A stretch of DNA of 64,000 nucleotides from Hymenolepis diminuta (taxonomy: Eukaryota; Platyhelminthes; Cestoda; Cyclophyllidea; Hymenolepididae): positions 496,001-560,000 of the forward strand of contig CAADRB010000034.1 of NCBI GenBank assembly GCA_900708905.1, written 5' to 3'. The notes beneath the pieces were generated by a model. The model did not search any database and was not told the DNA's origin. It worked only from the letters and a program-made list of their open reading frames with translations. Position numbers and translations under genes: made by a program. How positions within the stretch are numbered: the stretch's first letter is position 1; each line of letters begins with the position of its first letter. Below are positions 12,340 through 24,830 of the stretch, piece by piece.

Positions 12340-14955
12340 CTTGATGGAGATATAAAATGAGTACGAAGTTGGGGGAAGGCAAATGCATTTGCGCTTATAT
12401 TTGTGTCTGTCAACCAGTTATCTCCGTGACCTTGTCGGTGATATGGGAACTGAAGATTGGTTATTTTGGTAGTGATTGGGATGAATTATCTCCTAATACG
12501 TGTTTGCAGCACGAAGTTTGAGTACTTAAATGTTTATTGGTGGTTCCGTAATTTGCAAAAGCTTATCCATGCAGACTAGAAATATCATGGGAGTTTCGCT
12601 AGGCATGCAATAGCTATTAGTAACTGCAATAATATAACCTAAATATAACCTAATATTGGAGGCAAATCTAAAGCTCGTATTGACTCTCGTTGCTACCCGT
12701 TGCCAAAAATAAATTTTTATTTCTAAAAGAAATCTATGGAATTGCCTTTATTTCAGCTATATCAACGAACGAGTAATTATTATAGTTTCAACGACAATTC
12801 ACTCTCAAGGTTATGAGGAATGTGATCAATTTCTTTTAATGGAGATAACCAGGAATGAGGAACTTGAACATTTACCTCTTTTTTAGTATAGAATATAAGA
12901 ATTAGGAATTAAAATAAACATAAATATATATATAAATATATAATATAAATTAATAATAACAGAAACAATTTTTTATTAATTCTGACGGCCTATATCTTGA
13001 GTATTGTAACTGTCATGTCCCCATTGTCTCCGATGAATCAGCTGCAAACTCATTCAGTTAAGACATACAGTTAAACTTATTACAATTAAAACTTATTAGA
13101 CCTAAAATAGATATATTTCTATTTTTATAACCACGAATCGTATTTTATAACAATTAATTACTCCCTAACTATGAAGATAGAATGAAGAATAGGTACACGC
13201 TACCAAAACTTACAAACCGGTGCTTTCAAGACTGAAGTATTAAAAAAATCGGTCTTCTCACACTCCAACAATGCACCGATCATCTATTTGTGGCATCCAT
13301 ACTTAATTGTTAACTTGTGTCCTCTCTGAATCAAAAATTATTTCCCCGATTTCCCATAACTTTTTCCCCGTTCAACCACTAGTGCAGTGGTTTTAAATGT
13401 ACTCTACATACCTTTAGTAGATTTCGACGTCATCACTCAAGCGGATATGATGTCAGTGGGATGTCAGGAATTTTCTTAATACAATCTAGAAACAACACGC
13501 GAACGGGAATTAGTACATACAATATCGCCTTTTTATCATCTCCTGCAGTAGTTTCTGTGAATTTAAAAAGAATTAAATTCGAAATCTGAAACCTCAAGGC
13601 CTTCTAGATCCCCCACCAGTCCGTATCATTAATAAAATAATCTTACCGAACCCTATAATTATGATCTTGTTATGTAGATAAGATAAATAATCTCAATTTT
13701 TTCTTGCAGCTTAGGTGAATAATGCATATGAGGTGGCACCATTCTCCTGAAATCAGCCTTTTTCGATGTGGTTAGTCATAACACTAATAGGATTAAATCT
13801 CTTGTGGTATGAGGCTACTGAATCATCAATCTTGATGAGCAATGATGAGGATGGCTTGAATATTCGTATTAATTCTATCATATTTTAAAGTAGTGAAAAG
13901 CAAACAAAATCTGCGAACTTATTTCCATCTTAAATATGCGATCAATAATTTCCCTATGAAATTGACTATGATTTTAAGATGCAGAGGATTTATAAAGTTG
14001 AAATTGATTCGTGGCTGTGATTAGCGTCCTACTTCTGATTGCTCTACCGAATCTAGCGTTCAAAACAAAAATCTCAGAGCGTCTAATCTTCACTTAAAGA
14101 ACAAAATATAAGCAAAGTGAAATTGGAGCGAGGAGAACTCCTGATAATATCATAATAAGTAAACTTTAAAGAAAATCAATAACGTTTTTTTAATAGATAG
14201 GTGATAATATAATTCATAATCTATTACAGTGTCAAAAAGAAAAAGGGGTTAGAGTTTAGGGATAGTGATAAATGGTAGCAAGTACAAGTTAATATATAGT
14301 AAATTAAAAAGAAAGTTGTTGTCAAGAAAAGTGGTAGTTAGAATGAAGATATAATTTTAAGTAAAAGTAAATGGCACAAGAAATGTAATTTAGTGACTTT
14401 TGTCTCAGATTTCTGGCAATGATAAATAAGAATCATTAAAAAATTGGCCCATAAATTGTGATTATTGGTCAGATAACTTGCTCATCTAAGAATAGATTTG
14501 AAAACAACAATATATTTATCTGTCTGAAAAGTGGCATAAAAATAATAATAACTAAGTTGGAAACTTCTAAAACATCTAATAATAATTACTGCAATAATAA
14601 CCAATGTATATTAAACATAATTGCACGTTGTTGATGGAGATTATAGGATTATTCAAAATATATTGATGAAATATGATGAATGAGACATAACTCTAGAGTT
14701 CCCGTAATAAATTTGACACTACTGCATGTCAGAACACGTTTGAATTTTCATCTATTAGCTTAATCACTGACACTTTGCATATAATCATTTATGCTAACTG
14801 TAGTTTATAATTTATTTGATTCCTAAACGTAAAATGGATCAAATAAAATAAAAATATTAAATTTATTACCTTTTTGTTTGCTTTAATAATAAATTACTAA
14901 CGTAAATAAAAAATAGCTTCACTTCAATGACAACCTTGAACACAGTTTCAAGTGT
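12340..14955. other. intergenic spacer between divergent genes
   Basis: This lies between the start of the SR-rich gene (minus) and the start of the TEX14-like gene (plus), so both promoters should be within it. It is very AT-rich; 12915-12955 is an A/T run of TATA-type simple sequence. No coding exon, RNA gene or conserved element was seen. Confidence 0.5.
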
Positions 14956-15557
14956 ATGCGCGAAAGAATGTTTTGCGTTGGCAATAGTTGTTTGCATATA
15001 GATTTAATGAAAAATGATGTCAAGAGTCTTCTAAAGCATCTGGCCGATGGTAAAAATGCTTTTATTTATGCTAATCTATAGGTGTCGACGTTGATTATCA
15101 AAATGGTCACGGTGACACACCGTTAATGTTGGCATGCAAGTCAGAAAATATTAAATTTACGAGATTACTTATATCTTTTGGAGCCGATCTAAATAAGTAG
15201 GCTTTCTTTATTGTTTTATTATTATTTTTTAGGGTTAACATGCAAGGCAATTCTGCTCTACATATTGCCGCCTGTCAAGGAAATATCAATTTGTTTAGTA
15301 TTCTTCTGAATAACGGAGGAGATTACTGCATTGAAAATCATGATGGAAAGACTGCTTTTGAGATTCTTCTACAAAAATTTTCAAAATCGCAAATTAAGAG
15401 CCATTTTAAGGAAGCCCATTTGTCATCATATTACAGGTCAATTTTGCGTCACTATGACAGCAACCAAAATAGAAATTTTTGGTTAGGATTGCGGCGTAGT
15501 TCTTCAGATAAGGAAAATAAGCTTCTTTTGAAAGTTCCCAGTAAATGCAACGCTGAA
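14956..15557 (+). other. ankyrin-repeat segment of the TEX14-like gene (exons 1-3)
   Basis: Three exons encode about three ankyrin units: VKSLLKHLADGVDVDYQNG, then HGDTPLMLACKSENIKFTRLL with SFGADLN, then GNSALHIAACQGNINLF with LLNNGGDY and GKTAFEILL. The introns are only 32 and 36 nt. The spacing of the TPLH-type and GAD-type motifs is the standard 33-residue repeat. Confidence 0.85.
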
Positions 15558-18500
15558 GTAAGTTAATTGTAAAAATCATAACCCAGTAGAAAATTGATAA
15601 TTTTAAAGATAATATTCCAATATTTGAAATGTATGAACTACAGTCATCAAACATAAGTCCATACGATTTTATTAAAGGCAATTACTTCACAATCAAGAAG
15701 TAAGTAGAAGGGCCGAACTAATGAATCAAATTTAGCAAAATCTGGAGAGGGACATCCGTTTCAATTCGTTGTATCCCAAAACGTTTTCCTGACCGAGTTC
15801 CTCAGAATTCACAATCCTTCAATATTGCCGTTCAGCATGCTCAAAAAGAAATTTTCTGGTTGAGGTAATAATTCCTTTCTAACTATCACCGTTTTTTAAA
15901 TTAGCCGTTTGAAGCATCCGAATATATTAATACTACTCGGAGTTTCTTCTGTATTTTCAACTACAGAAACTCCAGTCTTGATCCTCGAGCGAATTCACGG
16001 TGGATGCCTACATTCAATAATTCATGCTAATGTAAAGTATTAAGTGATTCATTAAGAATAATTTTAATAATACCTTCAAAATTTGTGTCACATATTATTA
16101 CTAAATCTGACTAAGTAGAATTCATATCCTTTTAGGTTTAACAAATTCTCATTAGTTATGAATTGACATATCTTGATACTTAAAAAATAATTCATTTTCG
16201 TGATTATAGAGCATGTGTCGGGATGTAATAACTAATTTGACTATCCTCCGGCAGATTATTGAAGCCCTGATTTATTTGAAACACCTTCGAATCGTCCATA
16301 CCAAGATAAGTTCACAGGCAATATATTTGGCCGATAAGGATCATGCAAAACTTGCCAACTTCGAACATGCCCTTATTTATCCGTAAGATATTAAAGTTTT
16401 CTGTTTAGGTAAGCCAAAGGCATCAAGTAGGAATCAAAAGCTTTTATTTTTTAGTGTCAACAGAGGAGAAATATCCGTAGAGAAACTGACAAAAGAAGAG
16501 ATAGTTCGACTAGCGCCCTGGTTAGCCCCTGAGGTGGTTGTATTCAGTCAGTCACAGAATGACTTTCAGATCGATTCAAACTGCCTGGCTGACTCAGCTT
16601 ACATTAGCAACTTTAGTGGGACCAATTCGGCTGGTTCTACGGTATTCAATGCCTCTGTACCGTCTCCAGCTTCAGATGTCTTCGGTATGGCTAGAGTAAT
16701 GCAAGAGCTGCTGGAATCCAGTAGAGCTCATCGATTCAGTCAGTCTGTTCGAACTGTAGAACAAAAGAGCACCCTACTCAAAAGCTCAGAAGATGAATCC
16801 ATAGTGTCTCGAATCCGACCCGTAATAAAGAAAGCCCTTCGACGAGATCCTTCAATCCGAGGAGCCATTGAAGATCTCTATTCAGCTGTCGTACAAACTT
16901 TCTGGGTGAGCTACTGATCATAGAAAATCTTATCTATATTCTATAAATTGATGTTCTTTAAATAAGTTCAAGTGTTTTGATTTGAAATTGTGTTATTGTT
17001 AATAATCTACTCTGTCTTGAATGTAAGATCGCCTGTAAGTGGCGCATATTTAAATTACTTATTCGAAAAATGTAGATAACGCAACGGCCTCTTCTTAAAT
17101 TTCCATTTTTGAATCTTTTTTGAACTTTTTTACGATCTCCTTATTTAAAAGATCCATATTTGATTAAATAAAAAAAATAAATCCCAAATTTCAATGAATA
17201 AATGATAATTTTCAGCTAATAAAATTAATCTATTCTCACGCGACGACTCATCGAATCATGAGAAGGTAATAAGAGGAAAGTTTGATTTATCGATCATTAC
17301 CTTATGAAATTGGCACGTGTGTCTCTGACTAAGAGGTGTTAATCAATATTTTATTCGCTCCCTCCCCCTTCTCTTCATTCCCTGTGAAAAATTAGGCTGC
17401 GAACTGCGTACAATTACCGATCGGCCTTATTTAAAGACATCTGATATTTTACAAAATACCTTGAAATTTCTCACAATTTATATCGTAAATAATGTTTGCC
17501 TTTATGCTAATTCCAAAATTAGTATATGGGTGTAAAAGTTTGAAAATGTAAGTCTTTCTAAGTGACACTGAAAAGTTTTTGAGTGTTAGCAGAAGGTTTT
17601 CATTACAACTTAGCAATATAGATAGCATTATTAAAGTATGAGGACTCTTGGCAGAAATGAGTCAGATACGCAGTTTGATCAATAATTTTGATCAATTTTC
17701 CAAGAATAGAACATTTAAATCTACGATGATTATTACTTTCTCATTTCTTAATTAAGAAAGCACCCGTCCAACAAAAGTCGGCTGTCTCACAGCTATTGTA
17801 TCTTTCAGCGTTGCACTTATTTGCCAATGTGATGGTTGTTTTCGTAGACCTTTCAGCAACAAACCTCTGAAATAAAAATGCAAGGTCAAAGTGAAATTAG
17901 CCATTGGTGCGAAGGTCTCTCTGTTGGAGCAAACTCTACCACAGCAACCATAAGCGCAAGCCCCTCGATTAGCCCACATTCCAGTTCGAACAACACGGCA
18001 ATACAGACTGATGAACAGGTAAGAGAGCTTAATAATTTTGTCAAACGATAACTGTGACAAATAGATCATTATAAATAGCAACTATTTATTAAGCCGAACC
18101 TTCAAAGTGTTTGCTAAGAGAAGTAGCAGCTGCTTTAGCGCTAGTTTAAACTCTCACATGATCGGATAGTTTAAGCAATATATTAATTTTAAACATTAAA
18201 TTTTGTCCTTATATTAATTTTTCTCTTATAAGAATCTGGACAACGACAATAAGGAAAATCAACCGGAAAAGATCTTGAGTCCTTCATCAATCAATAAAGA
18301 TTTAACTCCTCAGCTGAATCAGTTAGTACACATAAAAATTGATATTTAATCCTTTTAGTAATAGTACGTCAAAATCGTTTAACAATTTTAGAACTAGCAT
18401 ATTCAGGCAACGAAATCAAGATGCAGTGGAGTTGGCTTCCAGAAGCACTCTAAAGGAGATTCGATTTAATGTAATACCAGAAACATCAGGTAAGCACTCG

Positions 18501-21500
18501 TTATACTAATAAATAAGTACAACCGCCTGTCCCTATAAAAAGCGGAAATATTTCTAGCTATATTATTTAAAAAGAGGAAATGGGAGAGAATTTAGAGCTG
18601 TTGAGCTTTCCGCCATATCCTTTAACAATGAACTATTTTAGTATCTTTATGACTATGGTTTGTTTACCTTCCTAGCCGTTTTTAATTCTTAAAGTAACAT
18701 TGGAATATTTTTCCTAGAGATGTAACAAAGTTCAGTCACTTCAAAACAGTTTATCTATTTAAAAAATAGATTAGTATACAGGCGATTGATTTGACACTGT
18801 AGATAAACCGGAGCCTGGACATATGCTTTGATGGATGCAATCACTCTACATTAGTTCTCTTTCTTCCCTTCGCCCAATCGATATTAAGTCACCAAGAGTG
18901 AGATTTTTATTTTTGAGAAAATAGGGAGACTACAATTAGCACTAAAGCATTACACGATCAGCAGAATCATACAATTTTTCTAGCTTATCATTTTCAACAT
19001 TAATATGCCAATGACTTAGTTCTATTGGAATAAGGAAGGCATAATGAAATGAAATCTAGAAGAGAAAGTATTATTTGTCGTAGGTAAATGGTATTTGACT
19101 ATCATAATTTTTATGGTTAGAAGATGAGTTCGCCATAAACTTCCATAAAATGAATGACAGAATATACATTACCCTTAACTAAATTCAATGCCTCTATCGA
19201 GTATTGCTTAATAGTCGTGCGTTTGCCTTCGTTTGACTTTTTTTTCAACTCCGAAATTGTTGAGTAATAAATACTATGCATTAGTAACTGGTTTCCCATT
19301 TTGTAGTTAAAAACACTGAAGATACACTATCTGAATGTCCGCAACCACTGACTTTCAGCAGTCCTATTCAAGATTACCAACTGCCCTTTAAACCTTATGA
19401 TTCAGTTAAACTTACGTCAAAGAATTTGACTAAGGAGGAGTATATCGAAATGGTTGCTATTCCCTGTGAACCTCTTGGTCCGGGAAGATCTCGACCACAC
19501 ATTCCTTGGAGAAATCTCACTGCTCCAGCTCCTTTAAATTCAACCTCTTCAAGTTCCTCTTTGAATCAGGAGTCTGGAACGTCATCATTTGGGACATCTA
19601 AAATTGAGAATCGACAGCTGAATCAGCGCTCTGTGATTGATACATCTGGAAGATGGATAAAAATGAAATCTCTAAGATCAGGTGTAAATAGTTCGAGCTC
19701 GAAGCGAGTGTGGTCTGCACTCTCGAAGAGATTTAAAATAGAATACAAACTGATGTAAGGATCTATTACCATTTACTTAATCATTCTACTAAAACTACTT
19801 TCAGTAGACTGTGCGTTTTGATTTAAGGAAATCGAATCAGGCTCCAATCAAACCGGCTTCTCACCTGACTTCTCCTCCGATAATGACGGGTTCTGTTGCT
19901 AAGACTAAGGGCTTGGTGCGGCTAACTGGTGTTTCTCAACTGGAAAGCCCTTTAGTACACAAGAGTCCTTCAAATAAACCAAGGGCTTCAGATGAATCGT
20001 CGGATTTGAGTCTTCCTTCACCGCCAAAACCACCAGGACCTTTTTCAAAAGGAAAGACTGAGCAGGTAATTTTTCATTTAAATGCAGACGAATTAGTTTA
20101 ATGCCGCATTTTATCTAGCTATCTTCAGTATGCACTAGGAGTCATATTTAGATAATAATTTCAACGGCCTTCCATCATTCAAAGCAAGCTTTTAGTTTTA
20201 TATAGCTAGTAATTTTGCATCTTTTCAGCAAATTTTCAGAATCTTTTTAAAGATTCATAATAACATATTAATGACTTCGAATACCTGGGTATTATACTTA
20301 TTTACCAAATCCCAAAAAGTGCACTAATTGCTTGTCGAATCTAATTTTAAACTTAACATGAAGGTGTAGCGGATGCTACACCTAAGTAATCCTCCTAAGC
20401 AGTCCGAATAGCCTCTAGCAGAGTCCCTTCTTATCAATTCACTCCCAAATTAGCTAAGCTATGCCCAACGTGGTATGAATCAGAAAGACGCTGAGTGGAG
20501 AGGGTTTATTAACCACCTCGTTGCTTTTTGTGTGTAAAAGCTTAGTCATTAAATACAAAACCAGGCTAGGCTGCAGGGATCTTGATTGCTGATTGGTTGA
20601 GGAAGTCTCCGCACACACGCCGTGCTTGCTCTCAACGGTTACATGGCCGCACTTCCCGTGGTGAGTTCTAACGCACATGATTCAATCAGCTTTGTTAGCG
20701 TTGTGCGCTCCACAAAGGGCATCCCATAATGACAGTCATGACCGCAGTGACAAGTTAAATATAATATTTAAAAATATTTATATTGGGCTCTGCTGTAATT
20801 AAACCTAATCTAATCCAAAATGGTCATGGCAACTTAAATTTTAATAATTTTGTGCATTTAACTTCACTAACATCCCTAAGTCTCCAGCAATAAAAGTAGT
20901 GAAATTTCGTTTGTTTCTTTGAATCATTTGTTTTTTGTAAAGGCTAACCAAATGCGCCTTGGGCATACCTCAACCAATTGGTAGAAAGCGCGATTTATTT
21001 CCTTCAGATGATAGATATCTGCTCAAGAATCACCATAACCTTCTCTTGTTCACAAGATCCTCAGCTTTCTTTTAAGAATGAAATGCTTAAGCTGACATTC
21101 TAGCTGTAATAATATATGTGCCGACCCCGTTATTTATGTCCCGGTAACCATCTTAGTTCCAACAGCCCATCCAGACCAGGAATTATTAAAATAAGGACGT
21201 CACAAATGATTGGTGATAGAAATAACCGATTGTGCAAAAACTAGATGGACGCATTTGAGTAATCGGAGATGCTACAACCTGTTTGGAGATGATGGCCGGT
21301 TTCTTGGATGCTGATCTTAAACACTGCCCTTATCTGTCGTAAACGCATCATTGTAGATGAGTCATCTACAATCACGAGAATTGCATACCCACAGATTAAG
21401 CTACACTTTGTTCCCTATCGTGACTACTTCAATTTTGTAAGCTGTCCCTCCCCTCCCCTCTGAACTGTTTATTGAGGTCAAAATAAGTGTAACACCGTCA

Positions 21501-21945
21501 TGCTTCCAGTTTAATTTGTTCAGATAAGACCCATCAAAGACCAAATATTCTTCCATTTTCTTCTTGTGTTATGAACGCAAGACTGCAAAGAATATATTAT
21601 GCTAATAAGTTAGTGAATTAGAGTTTTCGCATTTCATTTATCATTATTTCCGAGCACATGCATAATGCTATTTGATTTTAGTTAGAGTGTCAAACTTCGT
21701 TCGCATCCGGTGGCGAAATAACAGATGGCCCAACCGAGCCACTTCCCTCTCCACCAGCTTATTTGAATTCGAATGTTTACAGCTTTGCGGCCGAGGAAAA
21801 GGAAATTTTAGAAAATAACGAAGTCAAGCGTTCGCAAATTCGCCAAGAAGCCAAACTCTTAATTCGCTCCCAAAAAATAGATCGAATCAGAGGAAAAATG
21901 GAGGCAATCCACTTCCGAAAAACCAGTAATTTGATTACATTTTGA
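14956..21945 (+). CDS. TEX14: TEX14-like ankyrin-repeat pseudokinase (14 exons, 951 aa model)
   Basis: Exons: 14956-15049, 15082-15196, 15233-15557, 15590-15699, 15736-15864, 15905-16031, 16210-16382, 16455-16905, 17857-18018, 18233-18321, 18359-18489, 19307-19754, 19828-20065, 21682-21945. They total 2856 nt, phases agree at every junction, and the stop is at 21943-21945. Residues 10-105 are ankyrin repeats; about 190-508 form a kinase fold; 509-951 are a Ser/Pro-rich, basic tail. The kinase has VSIR for VAIK, HTK for HRD and NFE for DFG, with APE kept, so it should be catalytically dead. Ankyrin + pseudokinase + long tail, with similar degenerate motifs, is the layout of animal TEX14, which keeps germ-cell intercellular bridges open by blocking abscission. 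Orthology and that role are inference. ILK also joins ankyrin repeats to a pseudokinase but lacks the tail. The start codon is the least certain part, because the frame is open upstream. The exon 13 acceptor (19826-19827) was chosen for phase. Confidence 0.82.
15590..16905 (+). other. pseudokinase segment of the TEX14-like gene (exons 4-8)
   Basis: The N-lobe has WRGTSVSIRCIPKR with Arg226 where the ATP-binding Lys should be. LKHPNILILLGV and VLILERIHGGCLHSII are strands 4-5 and the hinge. IVHTKISSQAIYL (residues 328-340) replaces the HRD loop: the catalytic Asp is Lys332 and the Mg-binding Asn is Ala337. LANFEH (348-353) replaces DFG. WLAPEVV keeps the APE motif and SDVFGMARVMQEL is the subdomain IX helix. 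The C-lobe ends with IKKALRRDPSIRGAIEDL. No phosphotransfer is expected. Confidence 0.85.
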
Positions 21946-22084
21946 TGTAATTCGTATATAGCACTAAAAAATTGCTATAGGTGGAAAATTGAAGGCTTAA
22001 CTGAAGTCGTTGGCAAAGTTAGAACAGTACGAAAGTGAAACCAGTAGTGTTATTTACTCAAACTTTATGATACATATACAGTAT

Positions 22085-22260
22085 TATGCATCAGTGTGTA
22101 GTAGTCAACGTGCGTGACTGTTAAGTCAGATATCACGAAATCTATGCCCGATTGGTGCACACCCGGTGAAGAAGATGGCCAACGGCGCTGTTTAAATCTG
22201 GTCAAGAATAGGGACAGCGGAATTCAATTATCTCAAAGTAGCGGTCCTAAGATAGCATAG
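22085..22260 (+). repeat. dispersed SINE-like repeat, copy 1
   Basis: Shares ordered blocks with the copy at 54.6 kb: GGTGCACACCCGGTGA, TGGCCAAC, a TTAA-TCTGGT block and GAATT-AA-T-TCTCA. The 60 bases before the first block (CGTGACTGTTAAGTCAGA ... CCCGATTGGTGCAC) resemble a decayed tRNA anticodon arm and T arm. This suggests a tRNA-derived SINE. Confidence 0.5.
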
Positions 22261-23039
22261 TTCCGAAGTCGCTATTTGGTTGGAAGGTATACAATGTTGT
22301 TCAGTTCGTGGTATCTGCGTAAGATGATTGAAGGCTAAGGAACATTCCCAAAGCTCGGGGTTCATTATTGGCCGTTGAGTAACACCCTTTTAATTAAATT
22401 GGTTGAAGCTTGGCATGCATTTAAATGGAGAGTTTCATTATTAACCTATAGTATTATTCACTTAATTGATTTTTCTTTTTTTAGAAGAAATCGCGAGGTC
22501 AAAATAGGGCCACTTTTCTCATGAAAATCTTCACCTTTTCATTGTTTCTGGCAGCTCTATTTTGTTATATTTATAAATTTAACAATTTCTAATTGAATAT
22601 TTAATATTTTTAATGTGACAGAACAGTGGAAAGTGCAAAGATACGATTTATCGAAGATCTTAAAGAAATTTCAAAGAGCTCGTTCAAGCGGTTTATTGTG
22701 TAAAACACAATTCAGTCCATAGCAATGGTTACCTAAGAGGGAGAATAAAATACTGATCTGATCATACTTGAGTGAATAAAGAACACTTAATACAAATAAA
22801 GTATGCAAATTTAGTTGATAGGGCATTTAAAAATATATGGCATGGGAGTCTAAAATCCAGGAGATGAAGAGTTTGCTTAAGCTATAACCCCTTTGACGAT
22901 CACTACTGCAGGCAAAAGACGGGATTGTGGCAAAAACGATTAGTTAGAGGGAATCAAGGATGGTATTTTTTAAAGAACATTTGATCGATAAGGCAATATA
23001 GAATGAAAGGGAACAAAGATCTATAAGGGTATGATAGAA

Positions 23040-23230
23040 ATGGAGATCGAAAGTATTAGAATGTACTGCTCAGTGAGCGGGGTAGTTAATCACACAGATC
23101 TGGCTAATATAAGCCCCCTCACCAGGGAGCCTTTTTGATACTGCTCTCTGCTCGAAATGAGCGTTAGAAAAAACTTTCCTAAGTGAGTTTGGCAATATGA
23201 TTATTATATAGTGTACAGTGGTATACTTGT
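23040..23230 (+). repeat. dispersed SINE-like repeat, copy 2 (3' part)
   Basis: Aligns by eye with the copy at 54.6 kb: CAGTGAGCGGGGT, AGATCTGGCTA, CCTCACCAGGGAG, TTTTGATACTGCT, ATGAGCGTTAGAAAA and CTTTCCTAAGTGAG, then an ATTATTAT end. The tRNA-like head is not recognisable here. Confidence 0.55.
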
Positions 23231-24649
23231 CGCAGTGGCCAACACCTTCCCTCAGTAATGGGTAGTAACACGCTTTTTTTAGTGTTCAAGCCAGTAGCTC
23301 CCGTTCTCTAAAGTTGATCTACGTGCCTTTGAACTGGCTGATAGAGTTGTTAACCTAATCCATTTTTAATTCCTAAGTAGCAATCTGTTTGGCGGCTCAT
23401 TCAGGAAAGAAATCCGATAGAATGTCGATACATATGCCTCTAGATTCCAAAGTCTATATTTTTCTTTACATGTACAACTCATATCCCGCAGGTGGTGTTC
23501 AAGTCGCCTCTCAATCTTATCAGTATATTATACCATATTCCCATCCTAGGGCTGCTTAACTACCAACTTTAATTAACCCAGTGTTAAACACATGTAGATT
23601 ATCAAATACGTCTATTCAATACATACGAATATAAAGTTATATTTTGAACAAATCTATTTATCCCTGTTCAAGTGGTTAGCTCATAGACTGAAGTAGGTTA
23701 TCTAGGCATACTTCGAGTATAAGAAGCCATAAGGGGAAAAGGACTCATCATTTCGAGAGACTGACACAAATATAATTAGTGACGCCTCGCTCTGTTGTAA
23801 AGGTAGGAACCAAGCGCTTCCAGAATCCTAAAATTATGGTTCCGCTAAACGGCATAATATTTAACTTCAAAATCGAAGTAGGCGAGCTCTCATTCTTTGG
23901 CGATATTATGTGATAAACCACATTCATTCACCCTAGGCCACTGTTTTGCCGAGTGAATAGTTTTGAGACTGAATGGAAAAAAAGCATTTCAAACGAATTA
24001 TAACAAGACCAAAAATTAGATTCAGTTCATAAAGTCAGAGAAAATATATAGCCTAGCTGTCTTACAAATGCTTCTTTTATTCAGCGCGTTTCATTTTGAG
24101 CTATTGTTTACAAGAGCTTTAACTGCATTGCAAATTTGTAGTGGACGCTTTAGTTGAAAATTTGAAACATAGCTATCATTTAAACATGTAAAAATACCTC
24201 TCCAAAATTAAGTGCTTTTGTTTGGCAAAAGGAAGTTTTGGACTTTTGGTTTGAAAAACTTATTGGGAGAAGGTTATCGCTTAGTAAAGACCAAAGTAGG
24301 TAGAAGGCTGACTAAACTATTATTCGGCTAAGGTTAGATTACGAAAAGTAAAAATAGAAAATAACCAGACCCCTAGTTCAGACCTGATCACATCCATAAA
24401 TCGACATAAATCAGCTTATTACTTTTACGTATTCACATATATTCACATATAATAACATATGGGAGATCGCTACTCCCTAACTTTATAAAAGCACGAACGT
24501 ACTTTTCTCTTAGCGCCATTTTAGATCAGAATGTATGGTCAATATACTTCAATCTGGTTTGTATCCATTGCCTGAAGATCTAAATTATTAATATATACAC
24601 TGAATGAACAGTTCAGTTCCTGAAATATTCTAATTTTGTAATCGAATTA

Positions 24650-24830
24650 GTTTTGTCGGGCAAAGATAGTCTGCCAAGCAAACGGTCATAAGATCGGTGA
24701 TGGTTAATTCTGATCAACAGGGGGAGTGATAGAAAGAGTTCCAATAAGAACGGCTATAGGGTAGACGTTATCACTTTGCTAAGTGAGATTGGGAAGATTT
24801 TACTCATTCTTATTTCAGATCTCTCCAAAT
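24650..24830 (+). repeat. dispersed SINE-like repeat, diverged copy 3
   Basis: Weaker match in the same block order: TTAATTCTGATCAACAGGGG, GAGTGATAG, then CTTTGCTAAGTGAGATTGGG. The last block is the most reliable. A similar but shorter piece is at about 63670-63705. Confidence 0.35.

Noticed and set aside
17752..18081. 109-codon minus-strand open frame
   Set aside because: It is antisense to exon 9 of the TEX14-like gene and has no family features.
19811..19827. start of exon 13 of the TEX14-like gene at the AGs near 19804-19807
   Set aside because: Both acceptors give a phase that hits a stop; the AG at 19826-19827 restores frame.
22225..22265. CGGTCCTAAGATAGC, which resembles a conserved bacterial or organellar LSU rRNA word
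   Set aside because: The flanks do not follow rRNA and the site lies next to a SINE-like copy. A BLASTN search against mitochondrial and bacterial LSU genes would settle it.
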